A DNA stretch of 64,000 bases from CG2-30-51-40 sp041753575. Lineage in GTDB: Bacteria; Desulfobacterota; DSM-4660; Desulfatiglandales; Desulfatiglandaceae. Under the pieces are notes generated by a model. That model searched no databases. It was given only the letters and a program-made list of their open reading frames with translations, and was not told the DNA's origin. Where the stretch lies: assembly GCA_041753575.1 (NCBI GenBank), contig JBGSUA010000033.1, forward strand, positions 61,796 through 125,795. The letters run 5' to 3'. A program made the position numbers and the translations under genes. Of the stretch, positions 43,818-52,286 are shown one piece after another (within the stretch, counting starts at the first letter, position 1; each line of letters opens with the position of its first letter).

Positions 43818-44246
43818 TCAGGCCTCCAGAAAAGGTATGGGTTTGCCCGTTCTAAAACCCAGGGCCTGACATATCGCAATAAGCCTCCCGGTATCGTCTG
43901 TAACCTTGATATCAAATGTGCCCGTCCGCTTGGTCGTGCTTATCGCCTTTGCTTCGGCCCGCAATATTGATCCCGGCTCAGGACTCGCGATATAGGTCAC
44001 ATTCACATTAAGAGCTACGGCTATTGAGCCGTATGTCTGTCCGGCGACCTGAAAGGCCTCGTCAATAAGGCTGAATATCGCCCCTCCATGGGCCCTTTCG
44101 TATATGTTATTCATTGTGGCAGGCTCGTATGCCATCTCCACAAGGGCATAACCTGTCGCAAGGTCAATCAGCCTTATGTTCAATAGGCGTGAAAATCGCT
44201 CTTTTTCAACGGCTCTTATTATGCTTTCCCTGAGAAGGGCATCCAT
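43818..44246 (-). CDS. PaaI-type hotdog thioesterase
   Basis: This 142-residue single-hotdog protein has the PaaI signature YERAHGGAIFSLIDEAFQVAG near residue 50, whose Gly-Gly and Asp/Glu help hydrolyse aryl- or acyl-CoA thioesters. The length is that of the family. It has VNVTYIASPEPG in the beta sheet, and ends with LGFRTGKPIPF. In this aromatic-degrading organism it could release CoA from trapped phenylacetyl- or hydroxybenzoyl-CoA; no direct context supports a particular substrate. It is convergent with pyrD. Confidence 0.85.
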   Translation of the reverse strand: MDALLRESIIRAVEKERFSRLLNIRLIDLATGYALVEMAYEPATMNNIYERAHGGAIFSLIDEAFQVAGQTYGSIAVALNVNVTYIASPEPGSILRAEAKAISTTKRTGTFDIKVTDDTGRLIAICQALGFRTGKPIPFLEA

Positions 44247-44612
44247 AGCTAAAGCTCTCCGTGTCAGTCCTTAAGGTTCTTAATATCTCTAAGATATCCA
44301 ATCAAAAGATGATCTTCTCTCCGCTCTTATGATCCATCAGGTAATGGGGCCGGGACCTTTGTAATCGAAGACAGGCCCGAAAACGCGAGCGGCCTGTCGC
44401 AGCACATCTCGAAAAGTCCCGAAATCCCTCTTCCCCGATGGCAAGAGATATGATCAAAGAGGCTTTAGGGTGCTTCAGGAGGGGCTTTTCTGTCAAGGGC
44501 CTTTGACTGAGCGGCTTTACTTTCCCTTCGGAATAGGCCAATATATTAGCCAGGTGCCTTGATAAAATGGTAGTTTTTGGTCGGGATATAGGGCTATCGG
44601 GGGAAAGCGGGG
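44247..44612. other. 366-base intergenic gap; no gene seen
   Basis: Between the divergent thioesterase and ferritin-like genes. A 79-codon minus-strand frame (44302-44541) shows no family resemblance and is taken as noise. Promoters for both flanking genes must lie here but none is distinct. Confidence 0.5.
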
Positions 44613-45074
44613 ATGTTTACCATTAGTGAAATTATTGACCTTGCAATCCAGATTGAAACCAACGGAGAGGATACTTACAGAAAAGGGGCTTTGCAGACCC
44701 AGGATCCCTCCGTCGTAAGCCTCTTTGTGTGGCTCGCAGACCAGGAAAAAGATCACATCGAGTGGTTTGGGAATCTAAAGGACAGTGTTGACGATAGTCC
44801 TGTGACGGGCGAGCTGGATCAGGCGGCAAGTGGTATACTCAGGTCGGTTCTTGGGGCTCAAAGCTTTTCTCTCGCTGACGCGCAGGTCGCAAAACAGAAT
44901 AGCGTTTTGTCAATCCTGGAAATCTCACTTGAGTTTGAAAAGGACACCATCATTTTTTACGAGATGGTGAGGGAATTTGTGGAGGATGAGGCGACTAAAG
45001 GACATCTTAACAGTATCATCGAGGAAGAGGAAACCCACGTTAAAGCGCTGGAGGAATACCTTGACAGGATATGA
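44613..45074 (+). CDS. rubrerythrin/ferritin-like diiron protein
   Basis: This is a 153-residue four-helix protein. Helix 1 has ISEIIDLAIQIETNGEDTY; helix 2 has ADQEKDHIEWF (ExxH pair); helix 3 has LEISLEFEKDTIIFYEMV; helix 4 has IIEEEETHVKALEEYL (ExxH). These Glu/His pairs build a carboxylate-bridged diiron site as in rubrerythrin, where it reduces peroxide. The rubredoxin tail is absent, as in the ferritin-like (erythrin) group. In an anaerobe it most likely protects against peroxide or handles iron. It is followed by repeats. Confidence 0.88.
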   Translation: MFTISEIIDLAIQIETNGEDTYRKGALQTQDPSVVSLFVWLADQEKDHIEWFGNLKDSVDDSPVTGELDQAASGILRSVLGAQSFSLADAQVAKQNSVLSILEISLEFEKDTIIFYEMVREFVEDEATKGHLNSIIEEEETHVKALEEYLDRI

Positions 45075-45108
45075 AGGGTGGTTACCGTTTATATGAAAAT
45101 AGATGGTC

Positions 45109-45167
45109 ATAGCGGCGTAGGCCGCTATACAGTCCTTCGCACTTGGATTCCGGATCGAGTCCGGAAT
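45109..45167. repeat. two adjacent hairpins of a dispersed short repeat
   Basis: ATAGCGGC/GCCGCTAT (45109-45116, 45121-45128) and ATTCCGGA/TCCGGAAT (45147-45154, 45160-45167) are perfect 8-bp stems. The second, with GGATCGAGTCC, is a motif commonly scattered in intergenic DNA of many proteobacteria. They may terminate the ferritin-like gene or be repeat junk. Confidence 0.6.
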
Positions 45168-45176
45168 GACATGCGG

Positions 45177-45219
45177 CATTTTCATGTTTCGTTGTGCCCC
45201 ATTCGGGCATGAGGGTTAG
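45177..45219 (+). repeat. dispersed intergenic repeat R2, copy c (3' half)
   Basis: TTTTCATGTTTCGTTGTGCC and the following CGGGCATG and GTTAG match the second half of 7580-7647 closely, including the mini-hairpin. It lies just upstream of the hgcA remnant. Confidence 0.6.
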
Positions 45220-45244
45220 TACCATTGGAGGAACATAGGGTTTG

Positions 45245-45727
45245 ATGGAAACTGTTTTCCCGATGGCTCCGGCTGGCAGGCGCAGCGACAAGGGTGAGGA
45301 GATACCGTTACAGTTGCCCGGAATCGGACAGCCATTCATAGAAGGCAAGGTAGCTTCACCTGTGGGAGATATTCCGCGGATGGGAGCGGAACTCAGCTTC
45401 AGAGACAGGCTGGGTACGATTAAGGCCAGATGGGCGGTCGGAAGGATGAGTTTTACTTTAGATCCGGGTCTCTATGCCCTTGGAAGTCCTGACGCAGCAT
45501 CCCATGTATTCGTAACGGCCAACTACAAGATGAGCTTTGATCGCCTGAGGGCCGCTCTTAAGGGTATTAGCGCGTGGATCTTGGTCCTTGACACACGAGG
45601 AATAAATGTATGGTGCGCGGCAGGAAAGGGGACCTTGGCACCATTGCATCTGTCTCGATCCTTACGGCTATTGTATCAGGAGCGGTATTAACTCCCTTGC
45701 TTTTGCCGTGGTTTCGTGGCCGCGCTT
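45245..45727 (+). pseudogene. hgcA: remnant of hgcA (corrinoid protein of mercury methylation), internally deleted and frameshifted
   Basis: From ATG 45245 (GGAGG upstream) the frame encodes the corrinoid-binding domain of HgcA: KARWAVGRMSFTLDPGLYAL, VTANYKMSFDRLR, AWILVLDTRG and the hallmark cap-helix motif NVWCAAGKGT carrying the cobalt-ligating cysteine (codons near 45608-45637). Directly after it, one base is missing relative to the family's GTFGT, and the reading jumps frame into a short membrane piece (TIASVSILTAIVSGAVL, then TPLLLPWFRGRAFS), which looks like part of HgcA's C-terminal membrane domain. HgcA is normally about 340 residues; here some 170 are lost. It would not make working HgcA. 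Confidence 0.85.
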
Positions 45728-45975
45728 TTTCTAACATGCATGGAAGTTTGCCCCCATGGGGGTTTCAGGGCGATGAACGGCCGAGTGGAGATCAGAGACC
45801 GGGACGCGTGCATGGAATGCGGTGGTGCGTGCGTAACTGCCCTGCCGGGGCAATAACGGTCAAGGCAGGCGTGTTGGCCTGCGCGGCAGGCATCATAAAT
45901 GCCGCGCTTGGCCGAAAGGGGGATTGCTGCTGCGTTGTCGAAGGCGGAGGAAGCGCCTCCGGTATTTGCTGCTGA
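45728..45975 (+). pseudogene. hgcB: remnant of hgcB (ferredoxin of mercury methylation), 5'-truncated and frameshifted
   Basis: Joined directly to the hgcA membrane piece, a different frame gives CMEVCPHGGF and RVEIRDRDACMECGGACV, the end of the first and the start of the second [4Fe-4S] motif of HgcB. The N-terminus with the first cysteines is missing. One base is lost near 45820-45835, after which another frame continues with NCPAGAITVKAGV, ACAAGIINAALG and a Cys-rich tail ending in a vicinal Cys pair, as in HgcB. HgcB reduces the corrinoid of HgcA. The two genes have thus collapsed into one 0.73-kb relic. Confidence 0.85.
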
Positions 45976-45996
45976 TGCCTTCAGCGCCGCTTCGTG

Positions 45997-47439
45997 CTAT
46001 CTCTGATTCAGTTTCTTGAGAAGATCCGCTAGAGTTCCCAGGGAGTTAGAATTGCTCTGCTGCTTTACATACTCCCTGTAAGTTCCAGTTCCAGCGCCCT
46101 CTCCCAGGCTCTTAGTGCTTAGAGAGATCTTGCCGGTTTCATGGTCTATTGCAATTATTTCAACCTCTACCGACGATCCTGGCGGGAACTTTCTCCTGAG
46201 GTCACCTGCCTGATCTGATGCCATTTCTGAGAGATGGAGCAGACCGGAGCGTTTGCCCGGCAGGCTAAGGAATATGCCGTAATTTTTTATTGATTCAACC
46301 GTGCCTTTTACGACATCTCCTTCCTTGAATTCAGCTTTAGGCTCGACTTGGCTCTCAGAGGCGGGGTGATGGATCTCAAGTGAGATCCTTTTTGCTTGAG
46401 CGTCAAGTGAGATTATCCTTACTGATATTTCCTCTTCCTCGTTGAGGATATCCTTCGGGTGGGCTATGCGCTTTCCTGCCGACATGTGGGATATGTGGAC
46501 AAGCCCTTCGATACCGGGTTCAAGTTGCACAAATGCGCCGAATGGTGTCAGCCTTGTCACTTTGCCTGTCAGGATCTGGTTTTCTGAATACCTGGACTGG
46601 ACGCCTTTCCAGGGGTCTTCCCCCAACTGTTTAAGGCTGAGGGAGATCCGCTTCTTTTCCCAGTCAAGATCCAGAACCTTTACCGTAACAGCCTCTCCTG
46701 TCTTTAGTATCTCAGAGGGTTCCTTCACTCTGTACCATGCCAGCTCAGACATTGGGATAAGGCCTTCCACTCCGCCGATGTCAACAAAGGCCCCGAAGGA
46801 GGCTAGATTTCTGACAGTCCCCTCCACGATATCTCCCGGTTTTAGGGTTTCCATGAGTGCGGATACCTTTTTCTGCTGCTCCTCTTCAAGCAGTTGGCGT
46901 CTTGAAAGTACGATGTTTCTTCCGCCTCCTGAGTATTCTACAATCCTGAAGGCAAACGTTTTGCCGACGTTTCCCTCCGGTGGTCCGCTAGGATATAGAT
47001 CAATCTGAGAATGCGGACAGAAGGCTTGCTTTCCAAAGACATTGACCTGGTAGCCTCCTTTGCGAACGGCCTCAACACGTCCCTCAATGGGAATGCCGCT
47101 TCTGCATGCGCCTCGAAGGGCATCGTCGGATGCCGCTGCCGTCATCTTGACACTCAATACGATTTCACCGGCCTTTGAGTTTATCACGTAACACTCGATT
47201 GGATCCCCCGCCTTAACCGCCAGATTGCCGTCGGCATCTTTAAGCTCTTCCGCAGCTATAGTGCCCTCGCTTTTTCCTCCAATATCAACGAATACCCATT
47301 CATCGCCGGTTGATACCACCGTCCCGGTTATCTTGGTATCTCTGACAGCCGGGTTGTTAAGACGATCCATGGTCGCCTCGAAAAGTGCTGAAAAATCCTC
47401 TCCTTCGCCTGAATCATCAGGGCGAAACCCCTCGTTCAT
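45997..47439 (-). CDS. rpsA: S1-domain RNA-binding protein (ribosomal protein S1-like)
   Basis: From ATG 47439 (GGAGG at nine bases) the protein has 480 residues with at least four S1 repeats, for example GTVRNLASFGAFVDIGGVEG near 210, VTRLTPFGAFVQLEPGIEG near 300 and VESIKNYGIFLSLPGKRSG near 390, plus an N-terminal one with VVSTGDEWVFVDIGG. S1 helps mRNA bind the 30S ribosome. The usual S1 of this group has six repeats; a shorter form like this may be the main S1 or a paralogue. It is convergent with the hgcB relic. Confidence 0.85.
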   Translation of the reverse strand: MNEGFRPDDSGEGEDFSALFEATMDRLNNPAVRDTKITGTVVSTGDEWVFVDIGGKSEGTIAAEELKDADGNLAVKAGDPIECYVINSKAGEIVLSVKMTAAASDDALRGACRSGIPIEGRVEAVRKGGYQVNVFGKQAFCPHSQIDLYPSGPPEGNVGKTFAFRIVEYSGGGRNIVLSRRQLLEEEQQKKVSALMETLKPGDIVEGTVRNLASFGAFVDIGGVEGLIPMSELAWYRVKEPSEILKTGEAVTVKVLDLDWEKKRISLSLKQLGEDPWKGVQSRYSENQILTGKVTRLTPFGAFVQLEPGIEGLVHISHMSAGKRIAHPKDILNEEEEISVRIISLDAQAKRISLEIHHPASESQVEPKAEFKEGDVVKGTVESIKNYGIFLSLPGKRSGLLHLSEMASDQAGDLRRKFPPGSSVEVEIIAIDHETGKISLSTKSLGEGAGTGTYREYVKQQSNSNSLGTLADLLKKLNQR

Positions 47440-47494
47440 TCCAATGTTCCTCCTCAATATGCCGACCTTTATCTTCCCTCATCCCTTGCTTATA

Positions 47495-47932
47495 CTAAGA
47501 CAGGTGTTCCATCTCCGCCTGATAGAGCTGTGTCCTGGCCTTAGCAAGCTTCTTATAAAGCGCATGAATTTTTTGCTGTTCCTTGGATCCTATTGCCTTG
47601 ACAAGATCTCCTTCCAATTCGGCAACACTCAGACGTTTATAGTAATCCATTGACTCCTGGAAATGAGCCAACACTATCCTGCCGGTGAGAAGAGGATGAT
47701 TGTTTGTTACATTGGCGAACTTGAACATGGTTCCGTGTTCCAGTTCAACTTCAAGCCCCTCACAGAAATCGTCAAGCGGAATATTCATCCCTTCCGTATT
47801 TATCTCCGAAAGGATAAGACGGGCCTCCTCCGGAAGAACATGGGTGTCTTCCAGGGAAGACCAGTCCCTTATGTTAAGTTCTGAACAAACTCTTTTGACT
47901 TCTTCAGCCGTCACATACTCTGGGATCTTCAC
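47495..47932 (-). CDS. DUF5661-family protein
   Basis: This 145-residue mostly helical protein carries the DUF5661 core: LEVELEHGTMFKFANVTNNH then GRIVLAHFQESMDYYKRL. This segment, with EHG and AHF-E, resembles a metal- or ligand-binding site. The family is of unknown function and common in bacteria and phages. It lies 37 bases upstream of the S1 gene on the same strand, so they may be cotranscribed. Confidence 0.65.
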   Translation of the reverse strand: MKIPEYVTAEEVKRVCSELNIRDWSSLEDTHVLPEEARLILSEINTEGMNIPLDDFCEGLEVELEHGTMFKFANVTNNHPLLTGRIVLAHFQESMDYYKRLSVAELEGDLVKAIGSKEQQKIHALYKKLAKARTQLYQAEMEHLS

Positions 47933-48250
47933 AGCAGTCTCCTTCCTCCAATTTTCTGCTAGATATCCTGACAGATGATACTGCCGGATTTATCAAGCTG
48001 ATATATAGTTTTCTTGGGGTAAGCTATTTTTTCGGTAGGCCTTTAAAGCCACAGAACGCTCCCTTCCAGTTCTGCCCCGCATATTACTTGTGTGTTTGAC
48101 GGGAAGCAAGCGGAATGTTTGAGGCTGTTGCAGTGAATAGAGAATATATAGTAAGGTTGGTACGTCAAAGAAATAATAATTCGAGTTGCTGAAACCATTT
48201 TCTCTCAATCAGAATAATTAAAATGATCCGGAATCATGAGGATAAATGTT

Positions 48251-48586
48251 ATGTCGGGACCTTACATATCAAATATAGATGACAGCGAATTCGAACAAAA
48301 GGTTCTTATGACAGAGGGCCTCGTACTGGTTGATTTCTGGGCCAAGTGGTGCGGGCCGTGCGTGAGCATGGCCCCTCACCTTGATGCATGCGCAAGGGAA
48401 TATGAGGGAAGGGCTCGTATAGTTAAGCTGGACGTTGATGATAATCCTAAGGCGGCCGAGCGGTACGAGATAAGGAGTATCCCCACGCTTATTTTTTTCC
48501 TCAACGGGGCGCCTCTTGAAACGGTTAAGGGCGCCCTTTCACTTGCCTCCCTCAAGGAAAGGCTTGATAAGCACCTTTCTTCCTAA
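48251..48586 (+). CDS. trxA: thioredoxin
   Basis: This is a 111-residue thioredoxin from ATG 48251 (GAGGAT upstream; an earlier in-frame ATG at 48236 lacks one). The active site is FWAKWCGPCVSMAP, the canonical WCGPC, with cis-proline in IRSIPTLIFF. It reduces disulfides in the cytoplasm. Its end overlaps by four bases the end of the convergent NifS-like gene. Confidence 0.93.
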   Translation: MSGPYISNIDDSEFEQKVLMTEGLVLVDFWAKWCGPCVSMAPHLDACAREYEGRARIVKLDVDDNPKAAERYEIRSIPTLIFFLNGAPLETVKGALSLASLKERLDKHLSS

Positions 48587-49764
48587 GCACCTTCTTTCCC
48601 CTTCGGATAAAGGGGAGAGATTTCACGCAGGGTCTTCACAGCTTCCTTAAGGACACCTAAGAATTTTGTTATGTCGTCTTTCTTGTTTTCCAATCCAAAG
48701 GAAACAACAAGGGTTCCCTGAGCATCGGCAAAGTCCCGGCCGATGGAGATCAGCACGTGAGATGCCTGAAGCGCTCCGGCAGCACATGCCGAACGAGTAG
48801 AGAGGGCGATGTTTTCATCATCCAGCAAGAGAACCAGACTTTCTCCTTCAATATATTTGATGGATATTGAAAGCAGGTTGGGCAGGCAAAACTCGGGATG
48901 GCCGTTGATAATATAACCATCAATGTAGTTGGGAAGCTCCTTGAGCAGAGTATTTCTCAGATCCAGGGCGTGCGTTTTTCTGGACTCCATGTCTCTCATT
49001 GCCAGTTCCGCCGCCTTTCCAAACCCTATTATGCCTGTCAGGTTTTCCGCGCCGGCCCTTTTGTTGTTTTCCTGCACCCCTCCGTCCAGCAGGGGCCAGA
49101 TGGAAGTGCCCTTGCGTATGAAAAGCGCCCCGACTCCCGTAGGACCGTAAAAGGTATTTGAGGAAAGGCTCAAAAGATCCAAACCAAGATCCTGAACATC
49201 CAAGGGCACCACTCCCACTGAGTCAACCGCATCGGAGTGAAAAGGGACCTTCTTCTCGCTGCAAAGGGCCGCGATGTCCTTGATAGGTTCAATTGTTCCT
49301 ATCTCATTGTTGCTGTGCATGACGGAAACAAGGATGGTTTCGGGGGTAATCGCCTCTGCTACCTTTTCAGGATTGACCCTGCCGTATTCATCAACCGGCA
49401 CCGAGCTTACCTTGTAGTCCATCAGTTTAAGACGCCTGAGGCTCCTCAAGACGGCGTTGTGCTCAATATTGGATGTTACGATATGCCTGCCTTTTTCCGA
49501 GCGGGCAAAGGCTACCCCTTTGATGGCATGGTTGACAGATTCGGTCCCGCCCGAGGTAAAGACGATTTCTTTAGAATCGTTGCAGTTAAGAAGCCTTGCC
49601 ACCGATTCCCTTGCGCTTTCAAGGGCCCTTGCCGCCCTGTCCCCCAGCTTGTGCTGGCTCGAAGGATTGCCGTAGTTGTCCTTCATGGCCTGGATCATCG
49701 CCTCCTGAACCTCTGGAAGGATAGGATTGGCGGATAGATGATCAAGATTTATGATTTGTTCCAT
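48583..49764 (-). CDS. NifS/IscS-like class V aminotransferase lacking the PLP lysine
   Basis: This 393-residue protein is clearly in the cysteine desulfurase family: LDHLSANPILPEV, GNPSSQHKLGDRA, VFTSGGTESVNHAIKG, SNIEHNAVLRSL with the PLP-stacking His, and STRSACAAGAL with the sulfur-carrying Cys. The site that should read HK-x-x-GPKG (Lys binds PLP) reads SSNTFYGPTGVGAL; codons AAT ACC confirm Asn-Thr. The Asp-x-x-Gln before it is DAVDS. Canonical desulfurase activity is therefore doubtful. The gene follows the NifU-like scaffold gene by 15 bases, so it still sits in an iron-sulfur assembly pair. It could be a variant subfamily with another mechanism. Confidence 0.82.
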   Translation of the reverse strand: MEQIINLDHLSANPILPEVQEAMIQAMKDNYGNPSSQHKLGDRAARALESARESVARLLNCNDSKEIVFTSGGTESVNHAIKGVAFARSEKGRHIVTSNIEHNAVLRSLRRLKLMDYKVSSVPVDEYGRVNPEKVAEAITPETILVSVMHSNNEIGTIEPIKDIAALCSEKKVPFHSDAVDSVGVVPLDVQDLGLDLLSLSSNTFYGPTGVGALFIRKGTSIWPLLDGGVQENNKRAGAENLTGIIGFGKAAELAMRDMESRKTHALDLRNTLLKELPNYIDGYIINGHPEFCLPNLLSISIKYIEGESLVLLLDDENIALSTRSACAAGALQASHVLISIGRDFADAQGTLVVSFGLENKKDDITKFLGVLKEAVKTLREISPLYPKGKEGA

Positions 49765-49779
49765 GGTGCGCCCCCTCTC

Positions 49780-50295
49780 TTAGTGATGATCTTCAACTGT
49801 ATTCAACTGGCAGGCCTTGCAGTAGGTTGTTCCCTCGGGCAGTGCAGCGTCGCAATAAGGGCAATAGCACTTCTCTCCATCTTTGTGGGTGTGGATTTCC
49901 TTACGTTTCGGTTCCTTGGCCTCAACTCCTGATTTCTTGTTCTCAAAGTCTTTTATGGCGGCATGCAGAGCGTCCGCGCCGAGGTTTGAGCAATGGAGCT
50001 TGTTCTTGGGGAGACCCTCCAGGGCTGCAGCCACATCACTGTTGGTGATCTTTTTTGCCTCCTCGAGGCTCTTTCCTTTTGCCATCTCCGTCAGTATACT
50101 TGATACCGCTATCGCAGCCCCGCATCCGAATGTCTGGAACTTGATGTCATCTATTCTATCGTTTTCGATCTTGAGATAGATCGTCATCATGTCGCCGCAA
50201 ATCGGATTCCCTACTTCGCCCTTGCCGTCGGGGTTCTCGATTATTCCGACATTTCTGGGCTTCCTGAAATGATCCATTACAACTTCAGAATACAT
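49780..50295 (-). CDS. iscU: NifU/IscU-type iron-sulfur scaffold with zinc-ribbon-like tail
   Basis: This is a 171-residue protein. Residues 1-125 are the IscU scaffold, with the three cluster cysteines in GNPICGD, FGCGAAIA and LHCSNLG. After a charged linker it has an extra C-terminal CYCPYCDAALPEGTTYCKAC, a four-cysteine zinc-ribbon or rubredoxin-like knuckle not present in classic IscU. It builds [Fe-S] clusters for transfer to apoproteins. The neighbouring NifS-like gene would normally feed it sulfur. Such a pair is needed here for the many FeS proteins of the hdr operon. Confidence 0.88.
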   Translation of the reverse strand: MYSEVVMDHFRKPRNVGIIENPDGKGEVGNPICGDMMTIYLKIENDRIDDIKFQTFGCGAAIAVSSILTEMAKGKSLEEAKKITNSDVAAALEGLPKNKLHCSNLGADALHAAIKDFENKKSGVEAKEPKRKEIHTHKDGEKCYCPYCDAALPEGTTYCKACQLNTVEDHH

Positions 50296-50642
50296 GGCAG
50301 TCCTCCTCTTCCCTGGTTCACGTTAATATATATTGCCTTCATCAGGTTTGACTATAATCATCCTTTCAATAAACTACAAGTTGGGCGCCCCTCTCATCGG
50401 ATATGTTTTCTCTGTATCAATCGCATCGGTTGGGGTAAAATGGTGCCTGTCCATAAACGCTATCGCAGCTCACTCCCGTCATTGCAGTGAATCACGGGAT
50501 AATGCATTTTCAAGCTGTCCCGGATTTCGGATCAGTTCCGGCATGATGAACTGAGGTCCTTATGGATGGACACATAATAGCAAAGATCTGGGGTTGGGAT
50601 TTGCATCGCTCATAAGGATTTTGAGCACAAAAGGAGAAGGAG
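50296..50642. other. 347-base intergenic gap; no gene seen
   Basis: Between the divergent nifU-like and rseC-like genes. Short ATAT-rich stretches may hold promoters for both. The bases 50440-50590 carry no frame with a recognisable protein. Confidence 0.5.
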
Positions 50643-51146
50643 TTGCCTGATTACGAAGGAGTGGTAAACATGATTCGTGATGACGGAACGGCTGATGTCC
50701 TGGTCGTCCCGGAGAGATCATTTATACCGGGTGCCTCTGATCTTAACGTCTGCCACTGTGCAACCGTAAAGTCATCTGTCCAGGCAAGGGCGTTCAACAT
50801 GGCCGGGGCTAAAGTCGGCGACCTGGCTTCGCTGCATCTTGACGCCGGGCCGCTTGCAAGGAATCTGGCCGCCTTTCTTATGTTGCCGGCCTCAGGCGCA
50901 TTGGCCGGCTTGCTGATCGGGATTCCAATGCCCTGGTGGTGGTCGGAGATGGTTTTTGCCCTTGCGGGATTGTTAGCCGGTTTATTTGCCGGGATATGGA
51001 TTCGCGGTAAGAAGAAACAAGAACATCTGCCAGTCATAGTAAAGATAATTTTTACTTCGACTGAACTGAAAGGAAACTGCGGCGCTGGGTGGAGCGAGGG
51101 ATGCAGCGGTTGCGGGGAAGGAAGACTGAGAGGTATTGAAACTTGA
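50643..51146 (+). CDS. RseC/SoxC-like membrane protein
   Basis: This is a 167-residue protein from TTG 50643 with GGAG upstream. N-terminal residues 1-75 are a beta-rich part with CHCATVKSSVQARAFN; then two membrane helices at about 75-125 (LAAFLMLPASGALAGLLIG and FALAGLLAGLFAGIWI). This matches the RseC/SoxR-reducing system protein layout, although RseC's cysteines vary. The tail has GWSEGCSGCGEG, an extra CxxC. The stop overlaps the start of the DUF362 gene. RseC is linked to electron-transport (Rnf-like) membrane complexes, but no rnf genes are here. Confidence 0.7.
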   Translation: MPDYEGVVNMIRDDGTADVLVVPERSFIPGASDLNVCHCATVKSSVQARAFNMAGAKVGDLASLHLDAGPLARNLAAFLMLPASGALAGLLIGIPMPWWWSEMVFALAGLLAGLFAGIWIRGKKKQEHLPVIVKIIFTSTELKGNCGAGWSEGCSGCGEGRLRGIET

Positions 51147-52276
51147 CGGAGGTGGCCTTTGCCAAATGCGATAGTTATGAAGACGCTGATATAGCCTCGG
51201 CCCTCGGATTCGTTCTTCAACCCTTTGGAGGTATGGAGGCCCTTCTTGGGCCGCGTAAAAGGGTACTGATAAAGCCCAACCTTCTTGGGGCCTGGACTCC
51301 TGAGAAGAGGGTTACGACAGACCCTGCGATCATTTCAGGGGTTATTAGGGTTGTAAAGAAGGCGGGAGGGGTTCCTTTTGTAGCTGACAGTCCCGCAATC
51401 GGATCTTTTAAGAGGATAGCTGAAAAGACAGGGGTTGGAATGGTATGCAGGGAGCTTGGAGTCGAGCTTGTTGAACTTTCCGATCCAAAGCCGATAATAC
51501 CACCTGAGGGCTCCCGCTTCAGAAGGCTTGAGATCGCCTCTCAGGTCCTGGATGCCGACTTCATAATCAATCTGCCAAAGCTAAAGACCCATGGTCAGAT
51601 GCTTATGACCCTGGGGGTCAAGAACCTTTTCGGCACGGTCGTAGGACAGAGAAAAGCCGAGTGGCATCACATGGCCGGGGTTGACAGGGATACCTTCGCA
51701 TCTCTGCTTCTGGATATCTACCTTACGGTCAAGCCTGCAATCACCATTATTGACGGTGTGTGGTCTATGGAAGGACACGGGCCTTCAAACGGGGCTCCTC
51801 GCAGGCTTAATCTCATAGCGGCGGCAAGAGATGCGGTAGCCCTGGATGTTTCGATATGCCGCATGCTGGGGGTACCTCTCGACGTATTTCCTGTTTATCG
51901 TGAGGCAAGGCGCAGGCGGATTGGCGAGACAGAGCCGTCCCGGATCAGAGTCGTTTCTGAAGGGCCGATGGATACGATTGGGAGAGGGTTTGTTGTTCCA
52001 AGGCTTGACTCCATGGGCATACTGCCCGGCCGATTCGACTGGGTTACAAAGCGTTTTCTGGTATCCAGGCCTGTTCAGGAAAGGGCGTTCTGCCGTGAAT
52101 GCGGCATGTGCCGTGAGATCTGTCCTGTCAAGGCTATTGAAAATAGAGAGGGGAGGCTTTCTTTTGACTACGACAAGTGCATTCGATGCTACTGCTGCCA
52201 GGAGATATGCTCTCACAATGCCATTCGTTTCAAAAGCGGCCTTATTGTGAAGGCCCTTAACTACCTGAAACGATGA
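51143..52276 (+). CDS. DUF362 protein with C-terminal 2[4Fe-4S] ferredoxin domain
   Basis: This is a 377-residue protein from TTG 51143, overlapping rseC. Residues 1-290 are DUF362 (KRVLIKPNLLGAWTPEKRVT, INLPKLKTHGQMLMTLGVKN, IDGVWSMEGHGPSNG). Residues about 310-365 hold two [4Fe-4S] motifs, CRECGMCREICPVKAI and CIRCYCCQEICSHNAI. DUF362-ferredoxins occur widely in anaerobes; their enzymatic role is unsettled. It is cotranscribed with the downstream aminotransferase (10-base gap). Confidence 0.88.
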   Translation: MTEVAFAKCDSYEDADIASALGFVLQPFGGMEALLGPRKRVLIKPNLLGAWTPEKRVTTDPAIISGVIRVVKKAGGVPFVADSPAIGSFKRIAEKTGVGMVCRELGVELVELSDPKPIIPPEGSRFRRLEIASQVLDADFIINLPKLKTHGQMLMTLGVKNLFGTVVGQRKAEWHHMAGVDRDTFASLLLDIYLTVKPAITIIDGVWSMEGHGPSNGAPRRLNLIAAARDAVALDVSICRMLGVPLDVFPVYREARRRRIGETEPSRIRVVSEGPMDTIGRGFVVPRLDSMGILPGRFDWVTKRFLVSRPVQERAFCRECGMCREICPVKAIENREGRLSFDYDKCIRCYCCQEICSHNAIRFKSGLIVKALNYLKR

Positions 52277-52286
52277 AGTCTTATTT

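Noticed and set aside
45610..45975. Continuous 121-codon frame overlapping the hgcAB region
   Set aside because: It mixes an HgcA membrane piece, out-of-frame sequence and the HgcB C-terminus; it is a chance frame across a broken locus, not a gene.
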